A stretch of 64,000 nt of DNA from Exophiala sp. HKRS030 (lineage: Eukaryota; Ascomycota; Eurotiomycetes; Chaetothyriales; Herpotrichiellaceae), in assembly GCA_023897205.1 (NCBI GenBank), contig JAHWDD010000004.1:1674001-1738000 (forward strand), in the 5' to 3' direction. Below the pieces are notes generated by a model, which was not told where the DNA came from, ran no database searches, and saw nothing but the letters and a program-made list of their open reading frames with translations. The position numbers were made by a program, and so were the translations under genes. Shown piece by piece: positions 48,990 through 60,651 of this stretch. Positions within the stretch are counted from its first letter, which is position 1. The number at the start of each line of letters is the position of its first letter.

Positions 48990-50480
48990 GGGGGTTTCGT
49001 TATGTATAGATACTTACTTGATGTTCATCTAAACTGCTCTACTTTCGTAGGAAAAATCCTTTGGACATTATTACTAGTACTGGAGATACTAGTACAATAA
49101 CTTGAGAAGACTAAGCGTATACATATGAGATCTTGAAGTACTAATAATTCCTATGATGGTACTACTACTAGTACCACTAGCTGCCGTGATTGAGACTCAG
49201 CCATACGTATATTATCTCTTTTCGGAGTAGGCTTCATTTTATGAAAGAACGATAACCTATGCCACGAAAGACGTCGGGGTACTTAGTAACCACAGAGTGC
49301 GAAATGGTGTGTTACTACTAAGTCGTACTATGCAAAGAAGCACTACTCCAGGATGTCACAATAGCAATGAATATTACCAGCACTTCACAGTGATCCTAAG
49401 TAGCTTCCCGTCAATCTGGAAGGCTATATCATCCTCCTGCAGTTGAACTGATACCAAATGTTCCTCAGGATACTTATCTCTACGGCGAGTGGCAATTTGA
49501 CTTAGGATTAATACTTAAATGGCTGGGAGGACGAGAGTCTCCCTGGATCTGGCGATCCTCTCGTGATATCGTTCTAGGGATTCTTCGCGAATAACGAGTA
49601 GTACTTAGTATCACCTTACAAGATCTAGTAAGGAATACTGGTTACACTGCTGAACAATAAGTATAACATCTATGTCCTTTTCAGGATTGAAGTGTTATAG
49701 TTTCGTGAAAATGCGGCTGGTCTCTCTTGCAAATATATAATATGGCGCTAGTCTATTTGGAGACATACCGTGGTGCGTTTGTTGAATGCTTAATAAGTAC
49801 TCTAATCCTCGTACTAAGCACGCATTTTTCAGTTTTGTATTGGCAAGAGAGTCTAAATACTAAAAGTATCATGTCCACTAGAGGGATACTATAGTCCTTC
49901 TTTTAATACCGTATGTTAGCTCTCCTGTCAGGTCTAGTCTCCGAGGAAAGTCTCTCCTACTTTGATTTAGTATATACCGGAATTATTCTTGCTGCTAACT
50001 ACTCCTAATATACTAAAGTATTAACTCTGATAAAACACTAATTAAAGATTCCGGTCTTGTAGAGTTTAGTATAGCTATGAAGGTGTGGTAAGTATTCCGG
50101 TGAGCTCTGTAAATAGTTTCTAGGTTAAGACGCTTAATTCTTATGTCTTTTTGTATCTTCGCACTATTTATGCATACTGTTTCTTCTAGTTCTGCGACAA
50201 GATCATTAATGGTTCTTATAAGTCTCTAAGTTAGAAGCTAGATGGCATCTTGGTTAATTTATAGACTAACTGTATCCACTAATGTCAGACACCTTTGGAC
50301 GGGCACAGTATTGAGAGAGTTACGTAAGGGAGTGAATTCGCCATGTCGGTTTACTTATCTCAAATTTTGGTTATACACTACGGATTCTTGGAAACAGAGC
50401 AGATCCCTATCGAGAGGAATATATGCTTGAGATACACGAGATCCGCAGGGAGGCTCTGGTCGAATCCCTCAGAATCCACA
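48990..50480. repeat. TpA-rich degenerate island, possible RIP-decayed repeat
   Basis: The stretch is visibly poorer in CpG and CpA and crowded with TA-containing words (ACTAGTACTAG, TACTAATAATTCC, AGTATATACCGG) compared with its neighbours. It holds no ORF above about 80 codons. Such composition is expected after C-to-T mutation by repeat-induced point mutation of a transposon copy. I could not identify terminal repeats or a transposase remnant, so the origin is inferred from composition only. Confidence 0.45.
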
Positions 50481-50483
50481 TCA

Positions 50484-51722
50484 CTATATGTCCATTGTCG
50501 CAACATCTTCCGCATATCGTCTACTTCTCGCGGCAGCGGTCCACCAGAGAAATGCCGAAGTCATCCAATTCCTCACTAGAAAGGTGAACCACCCACAGTC
50601 CTTCTGTGTCTCCCACCCAAAGACAGACTCGTCGTATGCCTGATCAATCCGTGGCCGTCTAATACTTTCATACTTCTTAAACGCTTCATTCAGTCCACCC
50701 GGTGAATAGTACTTGTTGAGAATTCGAGCGAAGATGATTGCATCTTCTAGAGCGTGTGCCGTGCTTTCACCCTGTGGAGGCATGGCATGTGCAGCATCGC
50801 CGAGTAGCATGATTCGATGGCGACTGTCACTCCAGTTGCCTTTTGGTGCTAGCTTGTACACAGGGTAGAAGGTCCACTGTTCGATGGCGTTGATCAACGT
50901 TTCGAGGAATGCGAAAGAACTATTCCCAAACCGTTCCTTGATATTAGACTTGATGATATCTTGCTCAGACGCTCGTGCCCGCCAGCCCTCTTTTGAGACG
51001 ACGTCTGGTGCCTGCATGATTGCTGCTACGAACTGTTTGGTTCTTTCGGGCTCAAAGTAGCTGGTCATAAGTGTGCCTCGCTGAGACTGACACAGTCCTG
51101 TGTCTTTCCATGGTATGCGGATATCACCTGGTATACTACCGGTTCCAAATGCGGCAGAGATCCCAGTGTATGTCGGAGTCCGCTGAGGATCGACTAGCTG
51201 TGATCTCACATACGAATGGATGCCATCGCAGCCGAGTACCAGATCGACAGATATGCGCTCTCCGTCCTCGAATGTGACGGCAACGTCGTTGTCGCTGGGG
51301 ACGATCTCGCGGGCTTTTCGTCCATATTTCAAGCTGATGTTGGGCAACCTCTTAATGGTGTCCAAGAGTGCCCACATGAGGTCAACCCTTAGAATTCTCA
51401 AACCTTTGAAGTTGGTCTCTTGTGGCCCGACATCTGGATGACCAATGAACGAAATCTCTCCAAGTTTCGCTCCAGTGTACGTCGTGAACAGCTCGATTTT
51501 CTCGATATCGGCAGCGCATTGCCTTTGACGAATTTGGTCGAGAACACCGAGGTTGTGCAGACAACGTAGCGCATTAGGCGTCAGGCCTATGGCACCCCCT
51601 ATGGTTGATGGCTCTGGCCGAATCTCTATGATGGTAATATCAGGTGGATGGCTTGCCCATTTTGTGAATGCCAGGGATGAGGCGAGACCGGCGACACCAC
51701 CTCCGACGATTAGCACTTTCAT
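50484..51722 (-). CDS. FAD-dependent monooxygenase, salicylate-hydroxylase-like
   Basis: A complete, intronless 412-aa class A flavoprotein monooxygenase. Motifs are the N-terminal VLIVGGGVAGLASSLAF (FAD GxGxxG), the DG motif LGCDGIHSYVRSQL near residue 165, and the GD motif MLLGDAAHAMPPQGES near 308. It hydroxylates aromatic or polyketide-type substrates using NAD(P)H and O2; the substrate cannot be read from sequence. The C-terminal WFTFLVRNWMTSAFLWW is hydrophobic and could associate with membranes. The gene lies directly beside the TpA-rich island and has no cluster partners (no PKS, NRPS, P450 or transporter), so it is more likely catabolic or accessory. The stop lies inside the edge of the island. 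Confidence 0.93.
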   Translation of the reverse strand: MKVLIVGGGVAGLASSLAFTKWASHPPDITIIEIRPEPSTIGGAIGLTPNALRCLHNLGVLDQIRQRQCAADIEKIELFTTYTGAKLGEISFIGHPDVGPQETNFKGLRILRVDLMWALLDTIKRLPNISLKYGRKAREIVPSDNDVAVTFEDGERISVDLVLGCDGIHSYVRSQLVDPQRTPTYTGISAAFGTGSIPGDIRIPWKDTGLCQSQRGTLMTSYFEPERTKQFVAAIMQAPDVVSKEGWRARASEQDIIKSNIKERFGNSSFAFLETLINAIEQWTFYPVYKLAPKGNWSDSRHRIMLLGDAAHAMPPQGESTAHALEDAIIFARILNKYYSPGGLNEAFKKYESIRRPRIDQAYDESVFGWETQKDCGWFTFLVRNWMTSAFLWWTAAARSRRYAEDVATMDI

Positions 51723-52323
51723 TTCTTAGGATTTGCGCTACTTCGGTATAGAATGATCGACTCCACTGGTGAAAGCACGAGTATGAGGCCATGGCAGCCG
51801 TGACGGCCATTATATATTCCACGTCTGTTCCATCTGGACGCTAATCATATCTGCTTAATGGTCCTGTAGCCGTGTGAGTATACGGTGCAGTTGCGCAAGT
51901 CAATACCAAATCTGGCAACTCGTCGTATTCGTAGGCGTGTGATTGGTTGGTTGCTTGTTGGATGTATCTGACTTTTACTGGGGTTTGACTAACTATAATC
52001 AATTTCGAGACTTAGAATAACCCCTGCCACCTACCTGTAATTCGATTCCGACCGTCGAACAGTCGAACATCGGGGTGTTGGACAACCATAGTATTGGCGA
52101 TAATAACAAATTCGAGCACTTCACCCATCATGAGCCATGCACGGTAATACTACGGATGCATCCACGGGCACAGGTTTTGTTCAATAAGCCATACACACTG
52201 CTGGGTAGCGCTACGGTGTTCCTGCTTGAGAATATGCCTAACAACCGATGTCTGTCCGAAATCTGTCATCGATATTCAGGCGAAGTTGACAACATCGATG
52301 ACAATGACACTAAGCAGGCTAGC
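51723..52323. other. Intergenic between monooxygenase promoter and SQS1 3' end
   Basis: I see no gene. The A/T-rich tract at 51890-52040 is the likely promoter side of the monooxygenase. Confidence 0.45.
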
Positions 52324-54742
52324 TCAACCAAGACCAGCTTTGGTCGTCTTGACAACATGCTTTATGACTTCAATACCACCTTTATTGCCAACAGCACCAA
52401 TACCCATCCCACTTGTCCAACCCATCTTTTCCAGCATGGCTCGACCTTTGTTCTCAATGCCAATCTCGGGGGCTGAAGCACCGACAATGTCACCGTTCAT
52501 GTAAGTTGCACCAGACATGACGCCACCACCACCACGTCGAGTCCTAGCGACTGCTGGAGTGCGAACTGCATTTGGGCCACGGTATGAACCACCTTGTCGC
52601 TTGGGAAAGAACTTGCGTAAATTCATGAGGTTGTCAACTTCCCAAACATTGTCGATCGTGTAATATCGCGTACCGGAGGTCTTGGTGAGAACCGGAAAGC
52701 GTCCAACACCATGTCCATCCTTACCCTGTGAGCGAGAGTTCAGCTTTAGAGCCTTTGCCAGACGGTGCACAGATGCTCGAAGAGCAGAATCCATCGGAGC
52801 CAATTCCAGGGTTTGGGTTTCGGAGATCAAGAATCGTCGAATCTCAGCTTTGATGGCTTCAGGTTGGTTGCGTTCAGCTGCGTCGAAGAGTATCGCGTCT
52901 CTCTCGGCCTGCTTCTCGCGCTTCCTCGAGGCCTTCTTTTCCCGATCTTTATGCCATTGGTTGCGCAGTTGCTCAGCAAGCTCCTGATCCTCGTCGCCCA
53001 GGTCAAATGGGAAATCCGTCTTTCGGCCTTTTCTCTTGAGTCGCAGACTTGGTCGGTTGAAGTCCATAATATCAAAAGCGCCATACGGATCCTGCTCAAG
53101 GGCATCGGCAAAGGCAGCAGCAGGTGGAAAATTATCCTTTTGTCGCCGATTCCGCTTAGACTTTCCACGATTCGAAAGATGTTTTGCGCCGGAAAATGGA
53201 ATGAAGTCTAGCTCATTTGCGAACTCATCATCATCTTCGTCAGCAACCTGACCATCAAAAATGAGCAATTCATCGCCACCCATACCCAACTCTTCCTGCT
53301 TTGCCAAGGCTTGCGCAATCTGCTCGTCGGTCATTCGCGCGGTGTGTTTTATGATGCGATCATTCTCATCATCCTCGGAATCAATATCTCCAATTAGATC
53401 GTCGAGAGCCTCAATGTCGTCGTCGTCGTCACTGTCACTAACATCGTCGCTATCACCAGTGGACTCCTGGACCTTCATTGCCCTAATATCTTCATAAATT
53501 CGAATCTCATCGAGGGCAGATGGAGTTTTGAGATTGCGACCTAAAACCCATTTGGCATCGGCTGCAGCTTGACCAAGAGCGGTAACCAAGTACTGGGAAC
53601 CAGAGGGACGTATTCTATGACGCAGTACCTGGCTGACCTCGGCAATGTCCTCATCGGTTGTACTGAAATCATCGAAATCCTCCAGATCAGATGAATTCCA
53701 GTCAATGGCCTGATCTATTGGTGCACGTTCTTTGTGAGGATTCCGACCTCTCGTCTGAACTTTTACGTTGATGTCGGCAGAACCATCAAAGAAGCGATAA
53801 TGCTCGTTGCCCTTATGGGGACGACCAAGCTCATCATTCATATCTTCGTCATCGTCATCGTCATCGTCGTCGTCGTCCTCGAGGACCATGTTTGCAATGT
53901 AGTCGCGCATGATAAGTTCTTGATCATCCGAGATATGGTTCCGGATCATCGGTCGTCCCCTCCGATCGACCACTCGTTTTCGTTCAGAGGTGTAGATGTT
54001 GGCATATGGATCGGAAGAGGTGGTTGGTTTGGCAGGTGTAACGATAGGATCAGGAGGGGGGCCGATCTCTGAGGAAGACTCTGGAATTGGTACAGCAGGG
54101 AGGGTTGGCAAATCCTTAGGCTCATCTCTTGCCTGGTCTTTTGGCGGGTTCCGATTTGAGCGGCCGGTGAATACAATCTCCTCGGATGATTGTGACAGAA
54201 TTGACTCCCGTCGGCGTGCAGTTTTCTTTGCTGCGGTCGAGTCCACAGTCGGCGCAACTTCTGGCACAATATCAACATGTCGCTGAGGGAGAGGTACCAC
54301 ATCCGGCGGCGGGGCAGGCCGAATAAAGTCTTTATCTTCTTGAAGCTCTTCTTGCGCATCTTCAGGAAGCTCCAGCTCATCACGAACCAAATTACCAGCG
54401 CTTACGAAGGCGATTGCCTGATCTCGTAGCCTCGTACTGCCCCAGGCCGGTGCATGTCTTTCAGTATTCCTAGCTTCTTGTGACATGGTGAAGCCTATCT
54501 TCTGATGAGAGGAGTGTGCGTCGGAAAAGTCTTGCCAATCGGCAAGGAGAGCTCTGTGGCGAGTAGAGGCATCGAGTGAATGGACTGCATAGAGGGGTAA
54601 GAACCCGACGCGGGGTGAGCAACGAGACGTCGGTGCATACCTTTGAGTGAGGAGTTCAATTGCTTTTGGGACATGGGAGAACCTTTATTGTTTCCATCGT
54701 TTTTTTTCTTCGATCTCAACTGGCCCCTCTGACGGGCCCCAT
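52324..54742 (-). CDS. SQS1/PFA1-like G-patch and R3H protein, Prp43 activator, one frameshift
   Basis: Nuclear cofactor of the DEAH helicase Prp43 in pre-mRNA splicing and ribosome assembly. Exons are 54742-54641 and 54494-52324, 757 aa when restored. The short first exon (MGPVRGGQLRSKKKNDGNNK) needs one G at the CCCC run 54724-54727. It splices at GTATGC/GATAG to give LKGGFTMSQEARNTERHAPA, matching the family motif EARNTERH. Acidic tracts follow, including a run of ten Asp and SDSDDDDDIEALDDLIGDID. The R3H domain (IRRFLISETQTLELAPMDS through HRLAKALKL) is next, then the C-terminal G-patch (ENKGRAMLEKMGWTSGMGIG) that contacts the helicase. An annotation starting at the internal ATG 54486 would lose the basic N-terminus. 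Confidence 0.9.
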
Positions 54743-55612
54743 GGCGGACGTTTTGTGTCGAAAGGTGGCGTTTGATTGGAAGAGGAGGATAAGTGAGAGT
54801 GCGTGGACGTCTGACACGAATGCTGATACATGCGAGTATATAGAGAGAGTCTTACACAGGAGATGCAGTCGTAGATGTCATCGGACTCTAATCAATTGCG
54901 TTTGAGAAAATAGTAGTGTATTGTGAACAAAGAAAGACTGATGGACTTTGACATTCAATGACGATGAGTGGTAGAAACTTGGGAGTCGATACTCGTGAGT
55001 CGCAACGAGGCTGTGATTGGCCTGACATGAGTCATGCAGTACCGAGTACGGAGTACGGAGGAGGGGATCAGCGTACTCCGAACATTCCACCCACTACCCA
55101 GGTGCCTGGGGTTATGTTGATCCGTTCCGTTCGCAGCAATCGCCCTTGCAAGGCTGACACTTACACTCACTCTCCAATCCTCGTATCGCCGCCCGTTCGT
55201 CACTGCGGTTGTCAGTCGTGAGTCTTGAATGCCTGCATGTCCGTTTCCTCCATCCCTCCACTTCCACACCAAACATCCCATCCCAGACGCACCATTGCAC
55301 GAACACATCTCAAACCAGCGATAGAACATACCTCCTATATACTTACACAGCCTTGAACCACTACTCCTCCCCGTTCCAAACCTGGAGGCCTTACGAGCCT
55401 TGTTCTACCACCACTACCAGTTGACCGCCCCAGACCTTCCACTCCCAAGCTTTGACATCCTAGAGTCCTCGATCCTTCGGAAGGAGAAGACAACATACGT
55501 CGTCGTGCAGCCTGCTCAGGCTGGAAATCTGCCCGCACATTCGCAAGCCTACAACTTTGATCTGCTGCATGCGTTGTCCGTCACTCTGCAAAGCCTCCCG
55601 GTTCAGGGCATC
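54743..55612. promoter_or_regulatory. Divergent promoter of SQS1 and ATG4 with palindromic motif
   Basis: TACGGAGTA lies at 55047-55055, nested in AGTACGGAGTACGGAG, with CGTACTCCG at 55072-55080 forming an inverted partner about 17 bases away. The open frame at 55400-55612 has no ATG and is read as the ATG4 leader. Confidence 0.5.
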
Positions 55613-57151
55613 ATGAATGGTGTCGACTACAAGCGCTTCGTGCGCTATTTCTATGATCCTCCACCTAAATATGATGATATATCTGGTGCCTCAATATGGC
55701 TCCTCGGCAAGGAATATAAATCTACACCGCCGAAGCCGGTAAGAACCACCGACCATGACGATGTTGTCGAAGTCGAGTCCTCCAATGACTCGCATGAACC
55801 ATCAGAGACAAGTATCTCAACCACAACAGAGTCCCAACAGACACAGAGCACTCAAAGTACCAGTAGCTTCGATGATGCCCAACATGTCATAGGGGATAAT
55901 CTTCCCTCCTTATCCAACGATCCATCTGATCACGGTTGGCCACACGCTTTCCTGGACGATTTCGAATCAAAGATTTGGATGACCTACCGCTCCAATTTCA
56001 CACCTATCCCACGTTCTCAAGACTCGAACTCCACCTCCTCGCTTTCCTTCTCTGTGCGACTTCGCAATTTGACTGAGCGTGAAGGCTTCAGTAGTGACAC
56101 TGGATGGGGATGCATGATCCGCTCAGGTCAATCCTTACTCGCCAATGCATTGATACTGCTCCAGCTTGGCCGTGAATGGCGAAGACTTCATCCTCATACA
56201 ACGCCAACCTCTACCACGCCTTCGACTCCTTCTAACCCTACAGATTCCCCCGAAGCTCACATCCTCTCACTCTTTGCGGACTCGCCTGATGCCCCCTTCT
56301 CTATACATCGCTTCGTCCAGCACGGCGCCTCAGCTTGCGGGACACAGCCAGGGCAGTGGTTTGGCCCCTCGGCAACGGCTTCCTGCATCAAAGAGTTGTC
56401 CAGCGAATGTGCTGCAGCAGGACTTCATGTCTATGTCACTCCATCTGCCTCTGAGGTATATGAAGACCGGTTTCGCACGATTGCCGCGACGAGTGCCACC
56501 GATGCCACTATTCAGCCAACACTTATCCTCCTTGGGATCAGACTCGGCCTCGATCGAATAACCCCTGTTTACCATGAAGCATTGAAAAGCATTCTCACAT
56601 ATCCTCAATCTATTGGCATCGCAGGTGGACGACCATCTTCGTCGCATTATTTTATCGGTTGTCAGGGTGACATGTTCTTCTACCTCGACCCGCACGAGAC
56701 ACGTCCAGCTTTACCTTACAAGACAAATTCTGCCGACTACACCGAGGAAGAAATCGCAACGTGCCACACTCGCAGACTCCGTGGCTTGAGAATCAGTGAG
56801 ATGGATCCCAGCATGCTCATTGGGTTTTTGATCAAAGATGAGGCAGACTGGAACGATTTCAAGCGACGGTTGGCGGAGGTCAAGGGGAAGAGCATTGTCA
56901 ACATTTATGATCGGGAACCACCGATCCCAGGTCAAACAAGGGAGAGAAAAGAAGCAATTGACGAAGTGGAAACCTTTGACGACGAAGAGGACGACGATGA
57001 GACAGTCACTGTCACGCCGCACGAGGCAAGGTCTGTGGATGACGAGGAGGCAGAATTGGTGACTGCTATCAACACGACTCCTATCGCCGCAGAAAGTTTG
57101 TCTTCGTCAAGACCCGTCTCTTCTACACCCATCTCCGACTTAGCTAGGTGA
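55613..57151 (+). CDS. ATG4: Cysteine protease ATG4 (autophagy)
   Basis: Peptidase family C54. It processes the C-terminus of Atg8 and later delipidates Atg8-PE during autophagosome formation. It is intronless, 512 aa, and starts at the first in-frame ATG with MNGVDYKRFVRYFYDPPP. The catalytic Cys is in DTGWGCMIRSGQ (about Cys167), and the Asp/His pair is in YLDPHETRP (about Asp359 and His361). WFGPSATASCI and HYFIGCQGDMFFYLDPHE are further landmarks. A Ser/Thr/Gln insert (about residues 60-100) and an acidic C-terminal tail (FDDEEDDDE) extend it beyond yeast Atg4. No frameshift is present. Confidence 0.96.
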   Translation: MNGVDYKRFVRYFYDPPPKYDDISGASIWLLGKEYKSTPPKPVRTTDHDDVVEVESSNDSHEPSETSISTTTESQQTQSTQSTSSFDDAQHVIGDNLPSLSNDPSDHGWPHAFLDDFESKIWMTYRSNFTPIPRSQDSNSTSSLSFSVRLRNLTEREGFSSDTGWGCMIRSGQSLLANALILLQLGREWRRLHPHTTPTSTTPSTPSNPTDSPEAHILSLFADSPDAPFSIHRFVQHGASACGTQPGQWFGPSATASCIKELSSECAAAGLHVYVTPSASEVYEDRFRTIAATSATDATIQPTLILLGIRLGLDRITPVYHEALKSILTYPQSIGIAGGRPSSSHYFIGCQGDMFFYLDPHETRPALPYKTNSADYTEEEIATCHTRRLRGLRISEMDPSMLIGFLIKDEADWNDFKRRLAEVKGKSIVNIYDREPPIPGQTRERKEAIDEVETFDDEEDDDETVTVTPHEARSVDDEEAELVTAINTTPIAAESLSSSRPVSSTPISDLAR

Positions 57152-60100
57152 CCTACCAAAGATGATCAGATCACGATGTATATGAGGCCAACATGGGAAT
57201 CGTTGGACTTGGTGTTTTATTGGAGTTGGTCGAGGCGAGCATTCTATACAGCGCCTCTATAGGTGTTCAGGTAGGTCGAAGGGTACATGTCGTGGATCCT
57301 TAGTACTGTTAGATGAATATTTGAACTACGAACAAGTCAATGCACAAAACCGCCGCTGTGATGCTCGAAGCCTTCCAAATGTTCACAGCGTCTTAAGGTA
57401 TTACTGTACATGGCACTCAGAACTTGACACCCCGACTTCCCTGAGACCAAACCCACGAACACATTTCCCCCTTCGTCTAGAGAGTGGTTTCCAAAGCGTT
57501 ACTGATTCGCGCTGTATGCAGAATATTGGCGTTATGCGGATTTACGCTTGCGTGCATGTATTTGTTGACGCGTTCCAAGACATTCAATACCTTTCAGGAC
57601 TCCTCTGGGCCGCTTACCCGTACTTTCAGGGTTTCGAGAAAACAACTATAATATATATCTATTGTGACTCCAATGTTGCTCGTTCTTTGCGAGGTTCCAT
57701 CAGCGGCCGACTTCGGTATCTACTCTCATGACAAATTGACGTGAATGCGACATTGGGCTCTGACGCCCATGCCAGTACGGTCGTCTGCCTAGCCCTCCCA
57801 CTACACTCCCATCGCCTTGTGAACTCTAGTGTCTCACAGATGTGTCCTGGTCGAAAAGGGCTGAAGGTCATCGCCACGCTCTTGGTGGATGATGTTGTAC
57901 AGGTATGCATTAAAGGCACTGAAGTCAAGTCAACCACTGTATGCAAGTAGCCTGCAACGAAAAAAAAGGTCTTTCTTACCACGTGCCCGCCATGGGAGCA
58001 TGATGGATACCGATAGACGAACTGGTGCCAAGCGATGCCAGAAAGACGCATCGATCATCCATATGAAGACGAAGCATGCCTCTCCGAGGGTCTGAACCTT
58101 CAGAACGCCTTCGGGTGATGGCAGGATGGAGATGATGTTCTCGCGGTGGAAAAACGTCGGTCCTCCTTGAAGATAGAGAAGCATCTGAAGCAGGGCTGGC
58201 CCGACCGTGTAGCTGTGAAGGATGGCCTGAAAATTGATGAAGCACGGGCAACTCAGACAGAATAAGCTGAAGGCCGGCTCGTCGACCTGGTGGTGGGTCG
58301 TACAAGCGAAGCTGTGAGTAATCTCAGGACAAGTCCCACGAGGAACCCCGTCGGCCCTAGGTTGGCGTTGGGTGAGCCAGTAAACTCGGTCAAGGCCTGC
58401 GTGCATATTATGATCAGGGGAATGATAATAACGGTCCTCGACATCCGCAGAACAATCTGCATGTTTGGCCCCTAGTAGGCGCCATGGCATCTGCTGGCTG
58501 CGCAGCGTGTTCGCCTAGTTGACATGTCGCCACGGAGGGAACAGACGAAGAGATTGATCTCTTGTCCTTCGGTAAGCCCATGCATGTGTGGAATTATACT
58601 AGGCGCTGCAGAGGAAGCTTGGAAAGTAGAAGCAAGTGTACCCAGACGAGGACGAGGTTGACGGTGCACATATGCGGGTCCGGGCTCGAAATCTGCATGA
58701 TAGTATACGGCCCAGCCTCAATGTTGAGGCTGAAGATAGAGATATCATGGGCCCCGGCAAGGCTTGAAGGGGTAGTCAAAGGACACTGCCTGTCGCATTC
58801 ATGGTGTGGCGAGTTTCTATTTCTTGGTTGTTTTAAACTGATGGGGTCGTTGGGAGAATATAATACCAGGGAACCAAATACCATCAATGGGCTTTCTCAT
58901 CATATTTACCCTGTTTCCACGACGCCAAAGTAGGGAGAAGCCATTTCGCACTCCTGGAAGTTCCTCGACTGTTCCGGAAGGATTCTATCATAGAAGAAAG
59001 TGTCACATATGACACAGACTTCCCCGCGACGGAAGGAGTTGAACTGGTGGGATGCTCAAGATTTGATGGTGAGGAAATGGTATGCCGACCATTTCATGCC
59101 TTGGAAGACTCCGTGCCGTTGATAACTGGACTTTCAACGTTTCCTTTAAATCCTCGACATCTCGTTGTAATATTAGGGTACATTCTGTTGCCGGGTTGGT
59201 CCTTGGGGTTGGGTTTGCAAGTCTTGATCTCTTCTTACACGGCGATTTCAAGTTCTCATATTTAAATTTAAATATAATTAAAATATAAACCACTAGAATC
59301 CCCTCAAACGCCAAACACAACAACCAAAACGGCTTCAACCATTATTTACACCAAGCTACTCAAACAAAATGACTGATACTGATGTAGAAAGGCATACCCA
59401 TTTTATTGCAAAACTGAGAAAATCAATTGGGATCGTCTGGAAGCAGCTCTCTAGCAAACAACTGACGCCACTGTGGATACTATCGAGCAACAAGGATGTG
59501 CCACCTAGGAACAATACATTGAGGCGTATGCGATTTTCCCACGAGGTTGGATATAGCCTTTATTAAACACCACAACGATAGAAGAAGCAAGCTGGATGAG
59601 CACGATATACCACACATCAGAGGAATATGTGTCATTGTCACGGCCACACATTCAACTCGACCATCTCCCAAAGTACCGACGGCGGAGGCCTTTTCCTGCT
59701 GCCTCGATACCCCGAGGCTATGTAAGAAATTAAACAAACCGAGAGGAAACGAGAGAACTGGGTCAGAGGAGAAATATAACACTAACCCATGAGCAACAGC
59801 TTGGTAACATGGTGTGCGCATGGAGTATTTCAGAACGTTTGATGGCTGCCAAAGAAGCCACGTAGTACCCCGTATATACTGCGTGATACCATATATGCTG
59901 CGCCGTATAGATCTCCCTGGGCCCTACGCGCTAGCCGTGGAAATTTGGGACGGAGAGGACGCGCGAAGGACTAACGTGCTTGGTAAGTACTCGTGTCTCA
60001 CTGTCAATAACACGTAGCTTTGCCGTATGTTATTCTATCTCTGAGATTGATTCCCAATCTGGACACGGGAGAACCAAGGGAACGAGTTCATTGGGTTGGT

Positions 60101-60651
60101 GTTTCGCGCTGAGGCTCCCTGTCGACGCCCTGGCCTCCTCAAGTGCGATTGTCAATTCATCCATATGTCAGTATTGTCACGAATATTCCCATCTACAATC
60201 TCATGTCCACGTCAAAGTATGATTCATTGATCGAACAAAAGACATTGAAGGACCAGTTTGATTTCATGCATTGCATTTGGTCTGTATTTGTATCCAGTGC
60301 TTTAGCAAGCCGAAGCTTGAAGCTGGAATTGCCTGTAATCTGATTCTCATGCTCGTAAGCCTGGTGAATATTGTACATTTGGTTTCCACCATGTTCAATG
60401 CCTAGGACAAAAAGCTCTGAAAACCGTTAAAAGCATGACCTGTTGATTGATATGATGAATGAACCAAGAATGGCCTTGTACAAGCCCGGTCCGTTGTTCT
60501 CATCGTAAATCCCCATTCCCATGACGCATCGTAAAGTGTTGTTCGCAAACCCATTTCAACACCGTGTTTGATCCATTGTGCCACAACCCCATTGCAATAA
60601 AACAAAATCCCATGAACCAAGCAAACATCCCCAATGACCTCAAGATGCTAT
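57152..60651. other. Gene-poor 3.5 kb, unresolved minus-strand ORFs
   Basis: No gene is supported. On the minus strand between 58890 and 57930 there are overlapping open frames with hydrophobic stretches (for example RTVIIIPLIIICTQALTEF and VNLVLVWVHLLLLS), which could be a decayed or frameshifted membrane protein. I could not join them into one frame or recognise a family. The 59200-59300 stretch is A/T-rich. Confidence 0.45.

Noticed and set aside
55400..55612. N-terminal extension of ATG4
   Set aside because: It begins with TTG and has no ATG. Family N-termini match the start at 55613.
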